Positions 54,401 to 64,000 of a DNA stretch of 64,000 nt are shown in pieces; within the stretch, counting starts at the first letter, position 1; each line of letters opens with the position of its first letter. Both the position numbers and the translations under genes were made by a program. The stretch is from Siphonodentalium dalli (taxonomy: Eukaryota > Mollusca > Scaphopoda > Gadilida > Siphonodentaliidae), in contig CP136064.1 in the NCBI GenBank assembly GCA_032622095.1, positions 51,464,073 to 51,528,072 on the forward strand, written 5' to 3'. The notes beneath the pieces were generated by a model that had not been told where the DNA came from, did no database searches, and saw only the letters and a list, made by a program, of their open reading frames with translations.

Positions 54401-57131
54401 CGGGGTTCTGGTGAGGTATTGTGGCGACATTCTACTATGTAGGCCAATATGTATGTTGTTAAGTATATACTTTTCGAATATCTCTGGCCTCCATCGACAT
54501 AATGCGGCAAGTTGGTAGTCGTTTAGAAGTACTCGAAATTCCCCATCGAATGACACCAAACACGTGACGATCGGTTGAAGGAATTTAAATTGATAGTGCA
54601 TTTTCTGTAAACTTGAACAAAAGGAAGGGGCCACAATTTCTACATTTTTCAACCGATTCATAAAATTCACTCATAACGACACTCAGTACATTTCATAGAT
54701 ACTTCACAACCATTTTTGTTCAAATCGGAGAGAAAAAAATTTTGACAAATTTTGCCCCTCCCCTAGCCCGGAAATATTTGAGCGGACCCTTGTTAAAATT
54801 TCCTGGTTTGGTCTTCTGTCTATGTTTAAGACGCTCACATAGACCAAATCCAGTTGTTGCGCTTCGTCTAGGAGAAGATCTGGGCACAAGCACTTTCTAC
54901 ACATGGACTTTATTAGTACATTTTTCGATGTATTATAACTTGGTCATTTCTCAACCGATTTACAAAATTCTTTCACGAGTAGCATCAGTACGTCGTATAG
55001 ATACCCGACAGTAAAAATGGTTGGAATCGGTGACAAGAAAAAATTGACAAATTTTGCACCCCTCCCCAGGTCAACAAATTGTTTTCGGACCTTGGTGAAA
55101 ATTTCCCCGATTCTTACCCTTTCGTTAATAAACACGATTACGAGAACCGAATTCAGCTGTTTGGCTTCGTATAAAAGAAGATCTGGGCACAAACTTTTTC
55201 CATTTGTTTTGTTTAAGGGCCATAACTCTGGAAATCAAGTTGGGACACAAACCTAAATGTTTCGATTCCATGTAACTTGGCAAGGTGCATATACCTACCA
55301 AATTCCAATGTTCTACCTTTTAAACTGTCTGAGATATAAGAGTTACAAAATATATTAAGAACTATAAATAATGAAAAATAAAAATAAAAATATGAATAAC
55401 AATATACTTCCATATTAAAATATGGAAGTATAATAAGGGAATCGCGCGGAATTGATTGGAATGTCGATATTATGATTTATTGACATTTCTGTGTTCAGTT
55501 TGAACGTTCTGGTGTGACCCCCACCCATGCATCGAAATTTGGTGACGCGGATAGAATAGTCGTCATATATCTGCCAATTTTCGAGATATCGAGCTAATTT
55601 TTGCGTCATTGTGTTCGTACTTGATTCCCCTTTAACAGTTAGCGGGGTTCTGGTGAGGTATTGTGGCGACATTCTACTATGTAGGCCAATATGTATGTTG
55701 TTAAGTATATACTTTTCGAATATCTCTGGCCTCCATCGACATAATGCGGCAAGTTGGTAGTCGTTTAGAAGTACTCGAAATTCCCCATCGAATGACACCA
55801 AACACGTGACGATCGGTTGAAGGAATTTAAATTGATAGTGCATTTTCTGTAAACTTGAACAAAAGGAAGGGGCCACAATTTCTACATTTTTCAACCGATT
55901 CATAAAATTCACTCATAACGACACTCAGTACATTTCATAGATACTTCACAACCATTTTTGTTCAAATCGGAGAGAAAAATATTTTGACAAATTTTGCCCC
56001 TCCCCTAGCCCGGAAATATTTGAGCGGACCCTTGTCAAAATTTCCTGGTTTGGTCTTCTGTCTATGTTTAAGACGCTCACATAGACCAAATCCAGTTGTT
56101 GCGCTTCGTCTAGGAGAAGATCTGGGCACAAGCACTTTCTACACATGGACTTTATTAGTACATTTTTCGATGTATTATAACTTGGTCATTTCTCAACCGA
56201 TTTACAAAATTCTTTCACGAGTAGCATCAGTACGTCGTATAGATACCCGACAGTAAAAATGGTTGGAATCGGTGACAAGAAAAAATTGACAAATTTTGCA
56301 CCCCTCCCCAGGTCAACAAATTGTTTTCGGACCTTGGTGAAAATTTCCCCGATTCTTACCCTTTCGTTAATAAACACGATTACGAGAACCGAATTCAGCT
56401 GTTTGGCTTCGTATAAAAGAAGATCTGGGCACAAACTTTTTCCATTTGTTTTGTTTAAGGGCCATAACTCTGGAAATCAAGTTGGGACACAAACCTAAAT
56501 GTTTCGATTCCATGTAACTTGGCAAGGTGCATATACCTACCAAATTCCAATGTTCTACCTTTTAAACTGTCTGAGATATAAGAGTTACAAAATATATTAA
56601 GAACTATAAATAATGAAAAATAAAAATAAAAATATGAATAACAATATACTTCCATATTAAAATATGGAAGTATAATAAGGGAATCGCGCGGAATTGATTG
56701 GAATGTCGATATTATGATTTATTGACATTTCTGTGTTCAGTTTGAACGTTCTGGTGTGACCCCCACCCATGCATCGAAATTTGGTGACGCGGATAGAATA
56801 GTCGTCATATATCTGCCAATTTTCGAGATATCGAGCTAATTTTTGCGTCATTGTGTTCGTACTTGATTCCCCTTTAACAGTTAGCGGGGTTCTGGTGAGG
56901 TATTGTGGCGACATTCTACTATGTAGGCCAATATGTATGTTGTTAAGTATATACTTTTCGAATATCTCTGGCCTCCATCGACATAATGCGGCAAGTTGGT
57001 AGTCGTTTAGAAGTACTCGAAATTCCCCATCGAATGACACCAAACACGTGACGATCGGTTGAAGGAATTTAAATTGATAGTGCATTTTCTGTAAACTTGA
57101 ACAAAAGGAAGGGGCCACAATTTCTACATTT
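48438..57131 (+). repeat. Copies 40-46: block with scattered private substitutions
   Basis: Located changes: t at 49546 (copy 40), t at 49806 and c at 49839 (copy 41), the gc dinucleotide at 51653-51654 (copy 42), t at 54794 (copy 45) and t at 55980 (copy 46). No internal higher-order period was visible. Confidence 0.75.
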
Positions 57132-60100
57132 TTCAACCGATTCATAAAATTCACTCATAACGACACTCAGTACATTTCATAGATACTATACAACCATTTT
57201 TGTTCAAATCGGAGAGAAAAAAATTTTGACAAATTTTGCCCCTCCCCTAGCCCGGAAATATTTGAGCGGACCCTTGTCAAAATTTCCTGGTTTGGTCTTC
57301 TGTCTATGTTTAAGACGCTCACATAGACCAAATCCAGTTGTTGCGCTTCGTCTAGGAGAAGATCTGGGCACAAGCACTTTCTACACATGGACTTTATTAG
57401 TACATTTTTCGATGTATTATAACTTGGTCATTTCTCAACCGATTTACAAAATTCTTTCACGAGTAGCATCAGTACGTCGTATAGATACCCGACAGTAAAA
57501 ATGGTTGGAATCGGTGACAAGAAAAAATTGACAAATTTTGCACCCCTCCCCAGGTCAACAAATTGTTTTCGGACCTTGGTGAAAATTTCCCCGATTCTTA
57601 CCCTTTCGTTAATAAACACGATTACGAGAACCGAATTCAGCTGTTTGGCTTCGTATAAAAGAAGATCTGGGCACAAACTTTTTCCATTTGTTTTGTTTAA
57701 GGGCCATAACTCTGGAAATCAAGTTGGGACACAAACCTAAATGTTTCGATTCCATGTAACTTGGCAAGGTGCATATACCTACCAAATTCCAATGTTCTAC
57801 CTTTTAAACTGTCTGAGATATAAGAGTTACAAAATATATTAAGAACTATAAATAATGAAAAAGCAAAATAAAAATATGAATAACAATATACTTCCATATT
57901 AAAATATGGAAGTATAATAAGGGAATCGCGCGGAATTGATTGGAATGTCGATATTATGATTTATTGACATTTCTGTGTTCAGTTTGAACGTTCTGGTGTG
58001 ACCCCCACCCATGCATCGAAATTTGGTGACGCGGATAGAATAGTCGTCATATATCTGCCAATTTTCGAGATATCGAGCTAATTTTTGCGTCATTGTGTTC
58101 GTACTTGATTCCCCTTTAACAGTTAGCGGGGTTCTGGTGAGGTATTGTGGCGACATTCTACTATGTAGGCCAATATGTATGTTGTTAAGTATATACTTTT
58201 CGAATATCTCTGGCCTCCATCGACATAATGCGGCAAGTTGGTAGTCGTTTAGAAGTACTCGAAATTCCCCATCGAATGACACCAAACACGTGACGATCGG
58301 TTGAAGGAATTTAAATTGATAGTGCATTTTCTGTAAACTTGAACAAAAGGAAGGGGCCACAATTTCTACATTTTTCAACCGATTCATAAAATTCACTCAT
58401 AACGACACTCAGTACATTTCATAGATACTTCACAACCATTTTTGTTCAAATCGGAGAGAAAAAAATTTTGACAAATTTTGCCCCTCCCCTAGCCCGGAAA
58501 TATTTGAGCGGACCCTTGTCAAAATTTCCTGGTTTGGTCTTCTGTCTATGTTTAAGACGCTCACATAGACCAAATCCAGTTGTTGCGCTTCGTCTAGGAG
58601 AAGATCTGGGCACAAGCACTTTCTACACATGGACTTTATTAGTACATTTTTCGATGTATTATAACTTGGTCATTTCTCAACCGATTTACAAAATTCTTTC
58701 ACGAGTAGCATCAGTACGTCGTATAGATACCCGACAGTAAAAATGGTTGGAATCGGTGACAAGAAAAAATTGACAAATTTTGCACCCCTCCCCAGGTCAA
58801 CAAATTGTTTTCGGACCTTGGTGAAAATTTCCCCGATTCTTACCCTTTCGTTAATAAACACGATTACGAGAACCGAATTCAGCTGTTTGGCTTCGTATAA
58901 AAGAAGATCTGGGCACAAACTTTTTCCATTTGTTTTGTTTAAGGGCCATAACTCTGGAAATCAAGTTGGGACACAAACCTAAATGTTTCGATTCCATGTA
59001 ACTTGGCAAGGTGCATATACCTACCAAATTCCAATGTTCTACCTTTTAAACTGTCTGAGATATAAGAGTTACAAAATATATTAAGAACTATAAATAATGA
59101 AAAAGCAAAATAAAAATATGAATAACAATATACTTCCATATTAAAATATGGAAGTATAATAAGGGAATCGCGCGGAATTGATTGGAATGTCGATATTATG
59201 ATTTATTGACATTTCTGTGTTCAGTTTGAACGTTCTGGTGTGACCCCCACCCATGCATCGAAATTTGGTGACGCGGATAGAATAGTCGTCATATATCTGC
59301 CAATTTTCGAGATATCGAGCTAATTTTTGCGTCATTGTGTTCGTACTTGATTCCCCTTTAACAGTTAGCGGGGTTCTGGTGAGGTATTGTGGCGACATTC
59401 TACTATGTAGGCCAATATGTATGTTGTTAAGTATATACTTTTCGAATATCTCTGGCCTCCATCGACATAATGCGGCAAGTTGGTAGTCGTTTAGAAGTAC
59501 TCGAAATTCCCCATCGAATGACACCAAACACGTGACGATCGGTTGAAGGAATTTAAATTGATAGTGCATTTTCTGTAAACTTGAACAAAAGGAAGGGGCC
59601 ACAATTTCTACATTTTTCAACCGATTCATAAAATTCACTCATAACGACACTCAGTACATTTCATAGATACTTCACAACCATTTTTGTTCAAATCGGAGAG
59701 AAAAAATTTTTGACAAATTTTGCCCCTCCCCTAGCCCGGAAATATTTGAGCGGACCCTTGTCAAAATTTCCTGGTTTGGTCTTCTGTCTATGTTTAAGAC
59801 GCTCACATAGACCAAATCCAGTTGTTGCGCTTCGTCTAGGAGAAGATCTGGGCACAAGCACTTTCTACACATGGACTTTATTAGTACATTTTTCGATGTA
59901 TTATAACTTGGTCATTTCTCAACCGATTTACAAAATTCTTTCACGAGTAGCATCAGTACGTCGTATAGATACCCGACAGTAAAAATGGTTGGAATCGGTG
60001 ACAAGAAAAAATTGACAAATTTTGCACCCCTCCCCAGGTCAACAAATTGTTTTCGGACCTTGGTGAAAATTTCCCCGATTCTTACCCTTTCGTTAATAAA

Positions 60101-63100
60101 CACGATTACGAGAACCGAATTCAGCTGTTTGGCTTCGTATAAAAGAAGATCTGGGCACAAACTTTTTCCATTTGTTTTGTTTAAGGGCCATAACTCTGGA
60201 AATCAAGTTGGGACACAAACCTAAATGTTTCGATTCCATGTAACTTGGCAAGGTGCATATACCTACCAAATTCCAATGTTCTACCTTTTAAACTGTCTGA
60301 GATATAAGAGTTACAAAATATATTAAGAACTATAAATAATGAAAAAGCAAAATAAAAATATGAATAACAATATACTTCCATATTAAAATATGGAAGTATA
60401 ATAAGGGAATCGCGCGGAATTGATTGGAATGTCGATATTATGATTTATTGACATTTCTGTGTTCAGTTTGAACGTTCTGGTGTGACCCCCACCCATGCAT
60501 CGAAATTTGGTGACGCGGATAGAATAGTCGTCATATATCTGCCAATTTTCGAGATATCGAGCTAATTTTTGCGTCATTGTGTTCGTACTTGATTCCCCTT
60601 TAACAGTTAGCGGGGTTCTGGTGAGGTATTGTGGCGACATTCTACTATGTAGGCCAATATGTATGTTGTTAAGTATATACTTTTCGAATATCTCTGGCCT
60701 CCATCGACATAATGCGGCAAGTTGGTAGTCGTTTAGAAGTACTCGAAATTCCCCATCGAATGACACCAAACACGTGACGATCGGTTGAAGGAATTTAAAT
60801 TGATAGTGCATTTTCTGTAAACTTGAACAAAAGGAAGGGGCCACAATTTCTACATTTTTCAACCGATTCATAAAATTCACTCATAACGACACTCAGTACA
60901 TTTCATAGATACTTCACAACCATTTTTGTTCAAATCGGAGAGAAAAAATTTTTGACAAATTTTGCCCCTCCCCTAGCCCGGAAATATTTGAGCGGACCCT
61001 TGTCAAAATTTCCTGGTTTGGTCTTCTGTCTATGTTTAAGACGCTCACATAGACCAAATCCAGTTGTTGCGCTTCGTCTAGGAGAAGATCTGGGCACAAG
61101 CACTTTCTACACATGGACTTTATTAGTACATTTTTCGATGTATTATAACTTGGTCATTTCTCAACCGATTTACAAAATTCTTTCACGAGTAGCATCAGTA
61201 CGTCGTATAGATACCCGACAGTAAAAATGGTTGGAATCGGTGACAAGAAAAAATTGACAAATTTTGCACCCCTCCCCAGGTCAACAAATTGTTTTCGGAC
61301 CTTGGTGAAAATTTCCCCGATTCTTACCCTTTCGTTAATAAACACGATTACGAGAACCGAATTCAGCTGTTTGGCTTCGTATAAAAGAAGATCTGGGCAC
61401 AAACTTTTTCCATTTGTTTTGTTTAAGGGCCATAACTCTGGAAATCAAGTTGGGACACAAACCTAAATGTTTCGATTCCATGTAACTTGGCAAGGTGCAT
61501 ATACCTACCAAATTCCAATGTTCTACCTTTTAAACTGTCTGAGATATAAGAGTTACAAAATATATTAAGAACTATAAATAATGAAAAAGCAAAATAAAAA
61601 TATGAATAACAATATACTTCCATATTAAAATATGGAAGTATAATAAGGGAATCGCGCGGAATTGATTGGAATGTCGATATTATGATTTATTGACATTTCT
61701 GTGTTCAGTTTGAACGTTCTGGTGTGACCCCCACCCATGCATCGAAATTTGGTGACGCGGATAGAATAGTCGTCATATATCTGCCAATTTTCGAGATATC
61801 GAGCTAATTTTTGCGTCATTGTGTTCGTACTTGATTCCCCTTTAACAGTTAGCGGGGTTCTGGTGAGGTATTGTGGCGACATTCTACTATGTAGGCCAAT
61901 ATGTATGTTGTTAAGTATATACTTTTCGAATATCTCTGGCCTCCATCGACATAATGCGGCAAGTTGGTAGTCGTTTAGAAGTACTCGAAATTCCCCATCG
62001 AATGACACCAAACACGTGACGATCGGTTGAAGGAATTTAAATTGATAGTGCATTTTCTGTAAACTTGAACAAAAGGAAGGGGCCACAATTTCTACATTTT
62101 TCAACCGATTCATAAAATTCACTCATAACGACACTCAGTACATTTCATAGATACTTCACAACCATTTTTGTTCAAATCGGAGAGAAAAAAATTTTGACAA
62201 ATTTTGCCCCTCCCCTAGCCCGGAAATATTTGAGCGGACCCTTGTCAAAATTTCCTGGTTTGGTCTTCTGTCTATGTTTAAGACGCTCACATAGACCAAA
62301 TCCAGTTGTTGCGCTTCGTCTAGGAGAAGATCTGGGCACAAGCACTTTCTACACATGGACTTTATTAGTACATTTTTCGATGTATTATAACTTGGTCATT
62401 TCTCAACCGATTTACAAAATTCTTTCACGAGTAGCATCAGTACGTCGTATAGATACCCGACAGTAAAAATGGTTGGAATCGGTGACAAGAAAAAATTGAC
62501 AAATTTTGCACCCCTCCCCAGGTCAACAAATTGTTTTCGGACCTTGGTGAAAATTTCCCCGATTCTTACCCTTTCGTTAATTAACACGATTACGAGAACC
62601 GAATTCAGCTGTTTGGCTTCGTATAAAAGAAGATCTGGGCACAAACTTTTTCCATTTGTTTTGTTTAAGGGCCATAACTCTGGAAATCAAGTTGGGACAC
62701 AAACCTAAATGTTTCGATTCCATGTAACTTGGCAAGGTGCATATACCTACCAAATTCCAATGTTCTACCTTTTAAACTGTCTGAGATATAAGAGTTACAA
62801 AATATATTAAGAACTATAAATAATGAAAAAGCAAAATAAAAATATGAATAACAATATACTTCCATATTAAAATATGGAAGTATAATAAGGGAATCGCGCG
62901 GAATTGATTGGAATGTCGATATTATGATTTATTGACATTTCTGTGTTCAGTTTGAACGTTCTGGTGTGACCCCCACCCATGCATCGAAATTTGGTGACGC
63001 GGATAGAATAGTCGTCATATATCTGCCAATTTTCGAGATATCGAGCTAATTTTTGCGTCATTGTGTTCGTACTTGATTCCCCTTTAACAGTTAGCGGGGT

Positions 63101-64000
63101 TCTGGTGAGGTATTGTGGCGACATTCTACTATGTAGGCCAATATGTATGTTGTTAAGTATATACTTTTCGAATATCTCTGGCCTCCATCGACATAATGCG
63201 GCAAGTTGGTAGTCGTTTAGAAGTACTCGAAATTCCCCATCGAATGACACCAAACACGTGACGATCGGTTGAAGGAATTTAAATTGATAGTGCATTTTCT
63301 GTAAACTTGAACAAAAGGAAGGGGCCACAATTTCTACATTTTTCAACCGATTCATAAAATTCACTCATAACGACACTCAGTACATTTCATAGATACTTCA
63401 CAACCATTTTTGTTCAAATCGGAGAGAAAAAATTTTTGACAAATTTTGCCCCTCCCCTAGCCCGGAAATATTTGAGCGGACCCTTGTCAAAATTTCCTGG
63501 TTTGGTCTTCTGTCTATGTTTAAGACGCTCACATAGACCAAATCCAGTTGTTGCGCTTCGTCTAGGAGAAGATCTGGGCACAAGCACTTTCTACACATGG
63601 ACTTTATTAGTACATTTTTCGATGTATTATAACTTGGTCATTTCTCAACCGATTTACAAAATTCTTTCACGAGTAGCATCAGTACGTCGTATAGATACCC
63701 GACAGTAAAAATGGTTGGAATCGGTGACAAGAAAAAATTGACAAATTTTGCACCCCTCCCCAGGTCAACAAATTGTTTTCGGACCTTGGTGAAAATTTCC
63801 CCGATTCTTACCCTTTCGTTAATAAACACGATTACGAGAACCGAATTCAGCTGTTTGGCTTCGTATAAAAGAAGATCTGGGCACAAACTTTTTCCATTTG
63901 TTTTGTTTAAGGGCCATAACTCTGGAAATCAAGTTGGGACACAAACCTAAATGTTTCGATTCCATGTAACTTGGCAAGGTGCATATACCTACCAAATTCC
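57132..64000 (+). repeat. Copies 47-52: block sharing the gc dinucleotide variant; last copy partial
   Basis: Copies 47-51 all have gc for ta at the site equivalent to 732-733 (first at 57863-57864). Copies 49, 50 and 52 have the A6T5 tract. Copy 47 has a double change (at for tc at 57188-57189) and copy 51 has t at 62582. Copy 52 starts at 63342 and is cut by the window end after 659 bp, so it does not reach the diagnostic sites at 666 and 732. Confidence 0.8.

Larger units (their letters stand above)
1..64000 (+). repeat. Homogeneous tandem satellite array, 1,242-bp monomer, about 51.5 copies
   Basis: The same sequence returns every 1,242 bp from the first to the last base of the window, all copies in one orientation, with no interspersed unique DNA. 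Copy starts (taking ttcaaccgat as the first base) fall at 1, 1243, 2485 and so on. The register shifts by -1 after copy 18, wobbles between 33.3 and 37.1 kb, and is again -1 from copy 31 onward, because of nine single-base indels in total. Monomer length is divisible by three, so reading frames keep phase from copy to copy. Copies differ by very few substitutions, which implies recent amplification or strong homogenisation by unequal exchange or gene conversion. Both array ends lie outside the window, so total size and insertion site cannot be given. The choice of monomer start is arbitrary. Confidence 0.99.

Noticed and set aside
1-64000. CRISPR array or other prokaryotic repeat system
   Set aside because: Repeats are 1,242 bp, contiguous, and have no spacers, no cas-like genes and no prokaryotic gene organisation.
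1-64000. rDNA, histone or other known tandem gene cluster
   Set aside because: No conserved rRNA, 5S, tRNA, snRNA or histone sequence is recognisable in the monomer.
1-64000. Transposon, viral or toxin genes
   Set aside because: No transposase, polymerase, reverse transcriptase, capsid or toxin motif was seen in any frame. The inverted repeat alone is not enough to call a mobile element.

Overview
The whole 64-kb window is the inside of one tandem (satellite/macrosatellite) array. A 1,242-bp monomer is repeated head to tail, always in the same orientation: 51 complete copies and one 659-bp partial copy at the right edge. Neither array boundary is in the window and no single-copy sequence is present. 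Copies differ by only a handful of substitutions each. Single-base indels are almost absent except for a tight cluster at 33.36-35.05 kb. No rRNA, tRNA, CRISPR, transposase, reverse transcriptase, phage or recognisable conserved protein gene was found.

Organism: there are no prokaryotic gene features, the DNA is AT-rich, and long near-identical tandem copies without coding density point to a eukaryotic satellite. Each monomer holds a motif (ggccataactctgg, 581-594 in the first copy) that I recall as frequent in repeats of bivalve mollusc genomes. A bivalve or other mollusc is therefore my best guess, from memory only and not proven here.

Monomer layout (coordinates of copy 1): sub-repeat A (about 1-302) and sub-repeat B (about 303-606) are an ancient, diverged direct duplication, about 70% identical over a 105-nt gap-free stretch. 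An AT-rich spacer (607-755) follows, then a perfect 14-bp inverted repeat with a 2-nt loop (756-785), then a region (768-1256) carrying one minus-strand ATG-to-stop frame of 162 codons. That frame runs 14 bp into sub-repeat A of the next copy. It is open in 47 of 51 complete copies, but the copies are so alike that this says little about selection. Its product is not recognised.

Array layout: shared variants show how the array grew. Copies 1-8 are almost identical. Copies 10-12 and 13-15 are a 3-copy block duplicated in tandem. Copies 16-21 are a zone where two sequence types alternate. Copies 23-27 contain a 2-copy (2,484-bp) duplication marked by three variants. Copies 28-29 hold the indel cluster, probably a poorly polished or low-coverage consensus. 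Copies 30-39 show two mutually exclusive variants in alternating order. Copies 47-51 all share a dinucleotide variant also seen in copies 24, 26 and 42. There is no gene system to describe; the interest lies in array evolution, the open frame, and the reliability of the assembly.
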